The notes beneath the pieces are model-generated. The model searched no databases. It was not told where the DNA came from and was given only the letters and a program-made list of their open reading frames with translations. Positions 53,838 to 61,778 of a stretch of 64,000 bases of DNA are shown here, piece by piece (within the stretch, counting starts at the first letter, position 1; each line of letters opens with the position of its first letter). Origin of the DNA: Hoskinsella mucinilytica (GTDB lineage Bacteria; Bacillota_I; Bacilli_A; Erysipelotrichales; Erysipelotrichaceae); the NCBI RefSeq assembly GCF_045223415.1, contig NZ_JBEQZJ010000015.1, positions 13,988 through 77,987 on the forward strand. Reading direction: 5' to 3'. The translations under genes and the position numbers were made by a program.

Positions 53838-54350
53838 ATGGATAACAAAAAACAAAGAATAATCATCATTAGTCTTTCCATAATCAGTATGGCGGCAATT
53901 GGAGTAACTATATGGGCATTGTTTTTTCGAGACACGAAACCAAAAGTAAATCTAGATTATGCACCTCAACAGATAGAATCAAATGCAGAAAAAGCAGATG
54001 ATGATAAAACAAAATTGGAACAACCCGAAGGTGGTGGTGCAGTAAGTCTAACTTATTCAAATAAGGTTACGTTATCTCTTCAATCAAAACAAGCAAATCT
54101 TTTATTTCAGAATCCATCAAAATCAAATCAAAATATGATGCTTGAAATTGTAATCGATCATAAAACAATTGTGAAAAGTGGTAGGATAGATCCTGGTTAT
54201 AAGATAGAAAAACTTGATGGAGTGGATATGAATAAGCTTTCCAAAGGAAGTTATGAAGGGAAATTTGTTATTAGTTATTATGAAGCGAAAAGTGGAGAAA
54301 AAGCTATGATCAATACAGAAATTCCTATCACCATTACAGTAGAAGAATAG
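53838..54350 (+). CDS. Membrane-anchored accessory protein of the surface operon
   Basis: 170 residues from ATG 53838 (AGGAGA 8-9 nt upstream; ATG 53829 is too close). One N-terminal membrane helix (about 8-28), a Lys/Asp-rich spacer, then a beta domain containing ANLLFQNPSKSNQNMMLEIV and RIDPGYKIEKL. The protein at 58848 has the same layout and a similar outer domain, so the operon holds two such proteins. They might guide folding or assembly of the secreted partners; that is inference. Confidence 0.75.
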   Translation: MDNKKQRIIIISLSIISMAAIGVTIWALFFRDTKPKVNLDYAPQQIESNAEKADDDKTKLEQPEGGGAVSLTYSNKVTLSLQSKQANLLFQNPSKSNQNMMLEIVIDHKTIVKSGRIDPGYKIEKLDGVDMNKLSKGSYEGKFVISYYEAKSGEKAMINTEIPITITVEE

Positions 54351-54363
54351 GAGAAAACTTAGT

Positions 54364-55125
54364 ATGAAGAAGATTCTAGTATGTATATTTTGTACCATAT
54401 CATTGCTTTTGTTTACAACACAGGCATATGCAATGCAGATTTTTGTAAAAACACTCACAGGAAAACATGTAACAATGGAGGTTGAACCAGCTGATAGAGT
54501 TGAAGATCTTAAAGCATTGATAGAAGAAAGAATTGGAACCCCAGTCGATCAACAACGATTGATTTTTGCAGGAAAGCTATTAGAGGATGGCAAAACTTTA
54601 CAAGACTATTCAATACAAAAAGATTCAACAATTCAGCTTGTACTTAGATTTGTAAAAGAAGAAGATACTCAGGTAGTTGCTAGCTACGAAGTAGTACCAG
54701 TGGATACGTATTCAGTAAATATTAGTTGGGGAAGTATGGAATTTAAATATACTCCTGATACTCATAAATGGAATGCTGAACAACTAGATTATGAAGATTC
54801 AAAAACAGGTAAATGGACTTGTGATGAAAATGCAAACAAAATTACAGTAGAAAATCGTTCTAATAAAGAAGTGAAGACAGGATTTAGTTATACTTCAAGT
54901 ATAGGTTTTGAAACAGTAAATGGATTTTTTAGTGAAGGATCAAGTGAAGGAACAGCAATAACTTCTTTAACGATACCATCAGCAGATACAGGAACATCAA
55001 ACACACCTGGAGAAGCACAGAAAAAAGAAGCGTATTTACATCTAACAAGTACGGATTTTAATGGTAAGGAACTTTCTAATACAAATATAGGAACAGTTAC
55101 TGTTAAAATAACGCAGGGAAATTAG
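54364..55125 (+). CDS. Secreted ubiquitin fused to WGSMEF-type domain
   Basis: 253 residues in three parts. Residues 1-23 are a signal peptide ending AYA. Residues 24-95 (bases 54433-54648) are a ubiquitin domain that starts exactly at ubiquitin Met1 (MQIFVKTLTGK) and contains DQQRLIFAGKLLEDGKTL and VLRF. Against human ubiquitin 1-72 I count 50 identities. The Leu8-Ile44-Val70 patch and Lys 6, 11, 27, 48 and 63 are kept; Lys 29 and 33 are lost, and RLRGG is replaced by R-F-V-K-E, so it cannot be conjugated as ubiquitin is. Residues ~114-253 are the shared domain (SVNISWGSMEFKYTPD). AGGAGAA precedes the ATG. Confidence 0.93.
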   Translation: MKKILVCIFCTISLLLFTTQAYAMQIFVKTLTGKHVTMEVEPADRVEDLKALIEERIGTPVDQQRLIFAGKLLEDGKTLQDYSIQKDSTIQLVLRFVKEEDTQVVASYEVVPVDTYSVNISWGSMEFKYTPDTHKWNAEQLDYEDSKTGKWTCDENANKITVENRSNKEVKTGFSYTSSIGFETVNGFFSEGSSEGTAITSLTIPSADTGTSNTPGEAQKKEAYLHLTSTDFNGKELSNTNIGTVTVKITQGN

Positions 55126-58100
55126 GAGAAGCATTATGAAAAAAGGGATGTTATCATTTACTATAGCAGTTGTAATGGTTGTATCATTATTCTCAGGACT
55201 TGGTATTGTAGTAAGGGCAGAAACATTAGGTGGATTTGATATTTCAGGATCATCAGATGGATATAGCTATGCAAATGGTATACTAACAATTTCAAAAGAG
55301 GGTGACTATACCTTAAAAAACGCAAGCTCTGAAACAAGTGATAGAATAGAAATCACAGCTCCAACTGGAACAGTTAATTTAAATCTTGCAGGGATAAATA
55401 TTAAAACAAGCAGTGATAAGCTATCAGGAATAAAAATCACAGGTGATGCTAATGTGAAAATAGTTTCAAAGGATAATACTGAAAATAATATAAGTGTTCA
55501 GAGTAATGCGGCAGGTATTGAAAAGAAAAACTCTGATAATTCTAATTTAGAATTTACTTGTGAACATAAATCAGAACAAAGGCACAGTTGTTCTGATACT
55601 TGTGGTAAGCTTTTTATAATAAGTGATCTTAGTTCTGTTGGAATTGGGGGTGTTACGGATAGTGGAGAAAAAGATGGCAATGATTGCTCGAATATTACGA
55701 TATCAGGTAGCAATATTTCTATAAAAAGTAATGGTGCGGGAATAGCTGGGGGTGATGGAGAAAATGGTGGCAAAGGTGGGAATTGTTCAAATATAAGCAT
55801 ATCTGGAGGAACGCTTTCGATTACCAGTGATGATGTAGGAATCGGAGGAGGAGAAGGAGGACTAGGTATAGATACTTATTATGATAATGGGGGGACTGGA
55901 GGCACTGGCGGCGATTGTTCAAAGATAAGTATATCTGGTGGAAATATCTCAATTAATAGTAAAAAAGTAGCAATTGGTGGGGGAAAAGCTGGAGAAGGTG
56001 GATCAGCTCGCTTTTCTACAGGCACTGATGGAAATGGAGGCACAGGTGGCAAAGGTGGGAATTGTTCAGAAATAAACATATCTGGAGGAATTCTTTACAT
56101 TAATAATTCTGAAACCGGCATCGGCGGGGGAGAAGGCGGGACTGGTGGTACTGGTGGAATGAAGGATGACATGTCTGATTTCATTGGAGAAGGTGGAAAC
56201 GGTGGCGCAGGTGGAGATTGTTCAAATATTAACCTTTCAGGGGGAAATCTTTCTATAACTACTAGGTATAGTGGTTATGGAATTAACGGTGGTAATATAG
56301 GATATGGTGGTGTTGGAGTTAAATCTGGCAATAATGGCACAAACGGTACTTGCTCTAGTGTTGTAATTGATGGTGGATCAATTCATTCAACGATAGGTTG
56401 TACACCGGTAAATAATATGAATGAAGAGCTTTCAATCATAAAAAAAACATCAGCGGGATATGAAAATAAAGCGATTAAGGTAAGTGGAACACCAAGTTAT
56501 TATAATGTAACAGGTATCTTTGGAGATAGTAATGGTAATGTCTATTTGTGGATGCCTAAGGGGTATGACAGTAATCTTATAGAAGTAAGCTATGGACAAA
56601 GAGACAATGTTGATATTAAGGCAAGGTATGCACCAAGTAAAACAGATACGTATTCAGTAAATATTAGTTGGGGAAGTATGGAATTTGAGTATACTCCTGA
56701 TGAGCATATATGGAAACCTAAACAACTTAAATATGAAGATTCAAAAACAGGTAAATGGACTTGTGATGAAAATGCAAACAAAATTACAGTAGAAAATCGT
56801 TCTAATAAAGAAGTGAAGGCAAGATTTAGTTATACTTCAAGTATAGGTTTTGAAACAGTAAATGGAATTTTTAGTGAAGGATCAAGTGAAGGAACAGTAA
56901 TAACTTCTTTAACGATACCATCAGCAGATACAGGAACGATAAATACACCTGGAGAAGCACAGAAAAAAGAAGCTTATTTATATTTGACAAGTACTGAATT
57001 TGACGGTAAGGGACTTAATAATACAAAAATAGGTACTGTAACCGTAACTATTAGCGACAAGTAATGAAAAGAAAAGGAGCAAACTTATATATGAAGAAAA
57101 TTTTATCACTTATTCTATCATTTTCTATAATGATGGTTACGGGCATCACTGGGGATGCGTCAATCAAGGCGAATGGAACTGTAACAGAATTATATTATGA
57201 CACAGGTACGAAAGTTAATGTGAATACGCAACCTATACAAGATATTCTTACTCTTTCAGATTATGAGAAGGTTGAGTCTATCTCTCTCAAGACAAGTGGA
57301 TATCAAAATATGAATGCAGGTTCATATGAGATAACAAAGCCTTGTGTGGTTTATATGGGTGCTATTATAAAAAACAGCGAAAATATTGGTGGAGCTTATA
57401 ATTATCAGATTAAGCTTGGTGGTGCAGAAAAAGCAAATCAATGGAATGATGATAAGGATTGGACATCAGGTAGTGTGCCTGGTAATGAATATAATGGTGG
57501 AGACTTTGAATATGTAAAATATGAAATAACACAGGATATGATTGATGCTCAAGGAGGAACCTATACGCTTCTTTCTGGAATTAGAGGGGAGAATTTTACA
57601 AATCTTTCCTTTGCAGCATTAGGACAAACGTTATCTGGTGATTCTTTTATCCGCATCTATTATACAAAGCAAGGTAATATCGTAAAAAAGGAATCTAAGG
57701 ATGTTTCTGCAAATTATTCACCGAATAAAGTAGATACATATTCTGTAAATATTAGTTGGGGAAGTATGGAATTTAAGTATACTCCTGATAATCATACTTG
57801 GAATGCTGAAAAGCTTGAATATGATGATTCAAAAACAGGTAAATGGAGTTGTGATACTGATGCAAACAAAATTACAGTAGAAAATCGTTCTAATAAAGAA
57901 GTAAAGGCAGGATTTAGCTATACTTCAAGTACAGGTTTTGAAACAGTAAATGGAACTTTTAGTGAAGGATCGACACCAATAACTTCTTTGATGATACCAT
58001 CAGCAGATACAGGAACGATAAATACATTAGGTCAGGCACAGTCAAAATCTGCTTATTTAAATTTGACAAGTACAGATTTTAATGGCAAGGCACTTCAGAA

Positions 58101-58143
58101 TACGAGGATAGGAACAGTTACCGTTAGAATAACGGAAGGAAAT
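54700..58143 (+). repeat. Three near-identical DNA copies of the shared domain
   Basis: Copies at about 54700-55122, 56641-57061 and 57728-58143 share long identical stretches, for example GTAAATATTAGTTGGGGAAG and the block encoding ITVENRSNKEVK. The copies at the ends of the 51512 gene and in the 58160 gene are diverged. The pattern indicates recent tandem duplication or gene conversion of the 3' module. Confidence 0.85.
55136..57064 (+). CDS. Secreted glycine-rich repeat protein with WGSMEF-type domain
   Basis: 642 residues. A signal peptide ends near residue 30 (VVRA). Residues ~35-470 form a beta-helix-like region with at least four Gly-rich repeats of the type GG-x-GG-x-C-S-x-I-x-ISGG-x-LSI, each followed by GIGGG-x-GG, and a Cys/His patch (TCEHKSEQRHSCSDTCGK). 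Regularly spaced Cys in the repeats could form disulfides. The last ~140 residues (from about 504) are the shared domain, nearly identical in DNA to that of the ubiquitin gene. AGGAGAAGC precedes the start. Confidence 0.85.
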   Translation: MKKGMLSFTIAVVMVVSLFSGLGIVVRAETLGGFDISGSSDGYSYANGILTISKEGDYTLKNASSETSDRIEITAPTGTVNLNLAGINIKTSSDKLSGIKITGDANVKIVSKDNTENNISVQSNAAGIEKKNSDNSNLEFTCEHKSEQRHSCSDTCGKLFIISDLSSVGIGGVTDSGEKDGNDCSNITISGSNISIKSNGAGIAGGDGENGGKGGNCSNISISGGTLSITSDDVGIGGGEGGLGIDTYYDNGGTGGTGGDCSKISISGGNISINSKKVAIGGGKAGEGGSARFSTGTDGNGGTGGKGGNCSEINISGGILYINNSETGIGGGEGGTGGTGGMKDDMSDFIGEGGNGGAGGDCSNINLSGGNLSITTRYSGYGINGGNIGYGGVGVKSGNNGTNGTCSSVVIDGGSIHSTIGCTPVNNMNEELSIIKKTSAGYENKAIKVSGTPSYYNVTGIFGDSNGNVYLWMPKGYDSNLIEVSYGQRDNVDIKARYAPSKTDTYSVNISWGSMEFEYTPDEHIWKPKQLKYEDSKTGKWTCDENANKITVENRSNKEVKARFSYTSSIGFETVNGIFSEGSSEGTVITSLTIPSADTGTINTPGEAQKKEAYLYLTSTEFDGKGLNNTKIGTVTVTISDK

Positions 58144-58146
58144 TGA
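57091..58146 (+). CDS. Secreted two-domain protein with WGSMEF-type domain
   Basis: 351 residues from ATG 57091 (AAAAGGAG upstream; ATG 57064 lacks a site). A signal peptide ends around residue 30. A beta-rich domain of ~180 residues (about 31-210) follows, containing DTGTKVNVNTQPIQDILTLS and VYMGAIIKNSENIGGAYNYQ. The shared C-terminal domain occupies about 214-351 (SVNISWGSMEFKYTPDNHTW). The first domain is not recognised. It is part of the eight-gene operon. Confidence 0.85.
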   Translation: MKKILSLILSFSIMMVTGITGDASIKANGTVTELYYDTGTKVNVNTQPIQDILTLSDYEKVESISLKTSGYQNMNAGSYEITKPCVVYMGAIIKNSENIGGAYNYQIKLGGAEKANQWNDDKDWTSGSVPGNEYNGGDFEYVKYEITQDMIDAQGGTYTLLSGIRGENFTNLSFAALGQTLSGDSFIRIYYTKQGNIVKKESKDVSANYSPNKVDTYSVNISWGSMEFKYTPDNHTWNAEKLEYDDSKTGKWSCDTDANKITVENRSNKEVKAGFSYTSSTGFETVNGTFSEGSTPITSLMIPSADTGTINTLGQAQSKSAYLNLTSTDFNGKALQNTRIGTVTVRITEGN

Positions 58147-58159
58147 GGAGAAAACTACA

Positions 58160-58717
58160 ATGAAAAAAATGATTATTACAGTCTTTACACTGGTGATAGC
58201 TGCGAGTATGTCGGCTTCTGTTTTTGCAGCAAGTCCTATTGAAAGTACAACAGAACCTAATAATACAGATGAAAAAGGTGTTCAAGCAACTTATAATGCA
58301 AGTCGTAAAGATACTTATAGTGTGGCAGTTAGTTGGGGTAGTATGGAATTTACTTATACGCCTGAGAAATACGTTTGGGATGCAGAAAAAAAGCAGTATG
58401 ATACTGGTAAAAATGGTACATGGTCTTGCAATACAGATGAAAATAAAGTTACTGTTACAAACAATTCAAATGCAAAAGTTAATGTTGATATTGCATATTC
58501 AGTGAAAAATAAAGATATTAGTGGTTTGTTGAAAACAACAAACTCTATTGATGGTACAAATTATTCTACAAAAACGCTTGAAAGTGCATTTTTAAGACCT
58601 AATGGTGCGGATAGTACAAGTGCTTATTTATTTCTTTCAGGAACTCTTGATGGAAATGCAGAAAATCTTGCTAAAGGGGAACAAATTGGTACTCTGATTG
58701 TGAAAATAACAGGTTAA
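58160..58717 (+). CDS. Secreted stand-alone WGSMEF-type domain protein
   Basis: 185 residues: a signal peptide (cleavage likely after FAA, about residue 24), a short linker and then the shared domain alone (SVAVSWGSMEFTYTPEKYVW, about 51-185). It is the smallest and most divergent of the later copies. If the domain polymerises, this would be the major subunit, and the other four would carry it as a docking module. That idea is inference. GAGGAGAAAAC precedes the ATG. Confidence 0.85.
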   Translation: MKKMIITVFTLVIAASMSASVFAASPIESTTEPNNTDEKGVQATYNASRKDTYSVAVSWGSMEFTYTPEKYVWDAEKKQYDTGKNGTWSCNTDENKVTVTNNSNAKVNVDIAYSVKNKDISGLLKTTNSIDGTNYSTKTLESAFLRPNGADSTSAYLFLSGTLDGNAENLAKGEQIGTLIVKITG

Positions 58718-58847
58718 GAATATTTATTATTCGAGACGATTATTCGGACAGTATGTTCAGATAATCTCCGATGTATATGCGTAATATAGATATTGTGCAC
58801 ATACATGAGAGATAATCAGATAATGTATAGAAAGGTGTTAAAATATC

Positions 58848-59336
58848 ATGAAAAATAAAAAGATTGTGATTGTATCTGCTTTATGCGTGTTAACTGTTTT
58901 AGCAATGCTGTTGGCTTTACGATTTAGTGATAAAAATGGAAATGATCATAAATTTATGATCCCAGACTTTGATAAAACAGCAGAAACAGGAGTACCTAAA
59001 GTACCAGAAAATCTTGGTTATAGTAAAATCCATCAAGATGGAATGAATTTTACTGCATATGTTTGTGGGAATGTCATGATAAAAGATCATGAAGGTAGTA
59101 TATATTTCACAAATGATTCAGAGAATAAAGTATGGTTAAAACTACGTATTCTTGATGAGAATAATGAAATACTTGGTGAAACAGGAGTGATAAAGCCTGG
59201 AGAATATGTTAGTTTGATTAAATTAAAAAAAACACCTCAAGTTGGTCAAAAAATAAAGCTAAAAATTATGGCATATGAGCCTGATACTTACTATAGTGCA
59301 GGTGCTGTATCTTTATATACAACGATAGGAGAATGA
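58848..59336 (+). CDS. Second membrane-anchored accessory protein
   Basis: 162 residues: an N-terminal membrane helix (about 6-24), a spacer with TAETGVPKVPENLGY, and a beta domain containing GSIYFTNDSENKVWLKLRIL and GVIKPGEYVSLIKL, which parallels the domain of the 53838 protein. It comes after a 130-base gap with weak hairpins; an extra promoter or processing site there is possible. AGAAAGG is upstream of the ATG. Confidence 0.75.
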   Translation: MKNKKIVIVSALCVLTVLAMLLALRFSDKNGNDHKFMIPDFDKTAETGVPKVPENLGYSKIHQDGMNFTAYVCGNVMIKDHEGSIYFTNDSENKVWLKLRILDENNEILGETGVIKPGEYVSLIKLKKTPQVGQKIKLKIMAYEPDTYYSAGAVSLYTTIGE

Positions 59337-59338
59337 GT

Positions 59339-60037
59339 ATGAAAAAAATAACGACAGTAATTTTAAGTATTTTATTAATGCTTTTCTGCACTTTTACTGT
59401 TTCAGCAGCAGAGAATAATATAGATGATAATGAATGTAGTGATAGCGGACCTGTTTTCGCAAAGTTGCAATTGCCAGATGGTGGATATTCAGCAATAATG
59501 AAGGACGGTTATGCAAGTATAATAACAGATGAGGGTATAAAAATAACGATTACAGGTAATATCCCTGATTCATTTGTTTTTTCAGTTGTTCCAATTTTAG
59601 ATGAAGATGCATTATCTTGGTTTGGAAACTGTATGAAAGGTTATGGTATAAAGGTTATCCCTTATGATATTTATATCATAGATAAAGATGGGAAGAAATA
59701 TCAACTAGAAGAAAGTGTGAAAATTTCATTAACCATACCTTCTACTTACAAAAATCCTGTTATCTTTCATGTTAGTAAAGATGGCAAAGTAAAGTCTATA
59801 AACTCCTATGTTGAGAATACAACTATTAGCTTTTATATAGAGCATATGAGTTATTATGTACTTGCAGAAAAAACTATGATATCTAATGATTCAGATAATT
59901 CATATAGACCAAATGCACCACAAACAGGCGATACAAAAAAAGTTGATATTTGGATTATTTACATCTTAGTTTCTAGTGGAATGCTTTTAATGCTATATAG
60001 TTATAATCGCAGAAAAATGAAAAAGAGTAAAAAATAA
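59339..60037 (+). CDS. Sortase-anchored surface protein
   Basis: 232 residues. A signal peptide ends near VSAA (about residue 22). A beta domain follows (about 30-175), and then RPNAPQTGD, a sortase sorting signal of the x-P-x-T-G type, one hydrophobic helix (VDIWIIYILVSSGMLLMLYS) and a basic tail (NRRKMKKSKK). It should be attached covalently to the wall and may be the base of the structure made from the other secreted proteins. No sortase gene is in the window. It ends the operon. Confidence 0.85.
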   Translation: MKKITTVILSILLMLFCTFTVSAAENNIDDNECSDSGPVFAKLQLPDGGYSAIMKDGYASIITDEGIKITITGNIPDSFVFSVVPILDEDALSWFGNCMKGYGIKVIPYDIYIIDKDGKKYQLEESVKISLTIPSTYKNPVIFHVSKDGKVKSINSYVENTTISFYIEHMSYYVLAEKTMISNDSDNSYRPNAPQTGDTKKVDIWIIYILVSSGMLLMLYSYNRRKMKKSKK

Positions 60038-60056
60038 TATAATTTAGTATCAATAA

Positions 60057-60092
60057 CAAAAACATCTTAAGCTAGTTCTTAGGATGTTTTTG
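60057..60092. terminator. Bidirectional terminator after the surface operon
   Basis: CAAAAACATCTTAAG (60057-60071) pairs with CTTAGGATGTTTTTG (60078-60092). The reverse-strand GntR gene ends inside it. Confidence 0.85.
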
Positions 60093-61557
60093 TCAGTACG
60101 TTCGGTAATGTTTTAAAATTATATGGCATTTTTGATATCATAAAATAGACATCATGATAGATTTGAAGAAATGTTTGTTTCAAAGCCAAATTTATCTTTT
60201 CTTCATTATCGTCTTCTAATACTTCCATTAATGTATGAAAGGTTGCAATTGTTTTGCGTTGATCAGCATAAAGAGATTCATCTACCGCTTTAAAATAATA
60301 ACCCCATACCAGCAATTCATCTAGTTGTTGGAAAATATTCTTCAAAGAATGTGTTGGCATGGATTGTTTCACAAACTCCATTAAAAGTTGTATCAACATA
60401 GGACTAATGCTGTTTTTGGAAATAGTCAGAGCTTGATTTATATCTTTTATTAAACATTTTCTACGTTCATAACTTAACAGCGTACAAGTTTCCACACCCA
60501 ATATAATCAGTTGCAATGCTTCTAAACAATATTGAATACGTTGTTGGATGATTGGATCATTAAAATCAATTTGAATCATATTTTCGCTAGGATCTCCACT
60601 ACGAACAATCGTACCTTTTTTATTGATGGATTGAGTGATACCAAGAGAATTAAGCAAAGCGATGGAACGACTAGCTGTTTCTTTCATAACCCCATATTCC
60701 TTCATGATTTCAGGTATGGAAGGAATATATTTTTGTTGAGAAAATTCTCCTTTTATGATTCTGCGTAACAATTTCATTGCCAAACGTGCATATAATTCAG
60801 ATCGTTCCTTAATATGAAACCATTGCATATGTTCCTTATTTGCTGGGTATATTGGCTCAACATATTGTTCTAGTGTCTGCATATATGTGAAAACAGTATT
60901 CCGACTTCTTGCATAAGTATCGGAAATCATTTCATATAGCTCATCAAATTGTTTATTCAGGATATAATGATAAAGTTTAGTCAACCATTCTTTTACACTT
61001 GTAGCACTTTGATCAAAAGGATTACACAAGCCAGGATAAGGAAGAAAAGGGACTTGAAGGAAATTTTCTGCATCAAGTTCTAAATCAATCATTAATGAAT
61101 TATGTAAGGATCGTATCAAAGTTTTTGTGACCAGATTGGTTGTTTGTATGAGGGATGGATGATCCATGGATTCATCGATCGTATCGATTGCCTTGGATAT
61201 CGTCATAAGTTCTTCTTTTCCGCAATGTTTAGCAGCTTCTTTATAAAGCAAAGGGAGTAGAAGACCTAATCCGTGATAACCATCAATGATTGCCTCTCTT
61301 CGCTCTATCAATACTGACATATACTCTTCTATTGAGGCTGTATAAATAACGATTGCAGGTTGTCCCAATGCAGTATGGATATATCCTTCCTCATGGAGCA
61401 TTTTCATAACTTTTCTGACTGTGGTGATACCAACGTTATATTGTTGACAAAGGACTTTTTGTGAAGGCAGTGTACGTTGTTGGAGAAAAGCTCCGCTTCT
61501 AATCTGAGATACTAGTGCTTGATATAAATAATGATATAAAGTCTGTTCTTGATACAT
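60079..61557 (-). CDS. Transcriptional regulator with two GntR winged-helix domains
   Basis: 492 residues. The N-terminal GntR domain (about 1-70) has QTLYHYLYQALVSQIRSGAF and LPSQKVLCQQYNVGITTVRK. A second winged helix (about 250-320) has ARLAMKLLRRIIKGEFSQQK and IPEIMKEYGVMKETASRSIA. The regions after each are helical and could bind effectors; the two halves probably arose by duplication. Tandem GntR heads in one chain are uncommon. AAAGGAGGGGAGG precedes the reverse ATG. It is divergent from the c-di-GMP gene, which it may control. Confidence 0.85.
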   Translation of the reverse strand: MYQEQTLYHYLYQALVSQIRSGAFLQQRTLPSQKVLCQQYNVGITTVRKVMKMLHEEGYIHTALGQPAIVIYTASIEEYMSVLIERREAIIDGYHGLGLLLPLLYKEAAKHCGKEELMTISKAIDTIDESMDHPSLIQTTNLVTKTLIRSLHNSLMIDLELDAENFLQVPFLPYPGLCNPFDQSATSVKEWLTKLYHYILNKQFDELYEMISDTYARSRNTVFTYMQTLEQYVEPIYPANKEHMQWFHIKERSELYARLAMKLLRRIIKGEFSQQKYIPSIPEIMKEYGVMKETASRSIALLNSLGITQSINKKGTIVRSGDPSENMIQIDFNDPIIQQRIQYCLEALQLIILGVETCTLLSYERRKCLIKDINQALTISKNSISPMLIQLLMEFVKQSMPTHSLKNIFQQLDELLVWGYYFKAVDESLYADQRKTIATFHTLMEVLEDDNEEKINLALKQTFLQIYHDVYFMISKMPYNFKTLPNVLTKTS

Positions 61558-61778
61558 GAACCTCCCCTCCTTTATGATATGTTGTAATTGTTAACATTAT
61601 ATCAACTAAAATAAGCCTTTACAACTTGATTTTTAGTAGGAACCAATATAGAATATACCTATAGCCAAAATAGGAAAGATGGATTTTTATAACACTATGA
61701 GAGATATAAATTAGGGTATCATTACCTAATATGTTTTGTAGGTGTTTTAGCATTAGGAAAGGTTTGGGAGGTGTCTTT
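61558..61778. promoter_or_regulatory. Divergent intergenic region with small dyad
   Basis: About 220 bases between the GntR-type and PAS-EAL genes. A dyad ATTAGG-N9-CCTAAT lies at 61710-61730, about 50 bases before the EAL start. It is a candidate operator for the neighbouring regulator. I could not fix a promoter with confidence. Confidence 0.35.

Noticed and set aside
54364..55125. Eukaryotic contamination or assembly chimera for the ubiquitin domain
   Set aside because: It is in frame with a bacterial signal peptide and a domain shared by its neighbours, has an AGGAG site, and its AT-rich codon use matches the surrounding operon.
55498..56079. Proline-rich reverse-strand ORFs (55498-55800, 55879-56079)
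   Set aside because: They are mirror images of the Gly-rich repeats (GGN codons read as NCC) without start signals.
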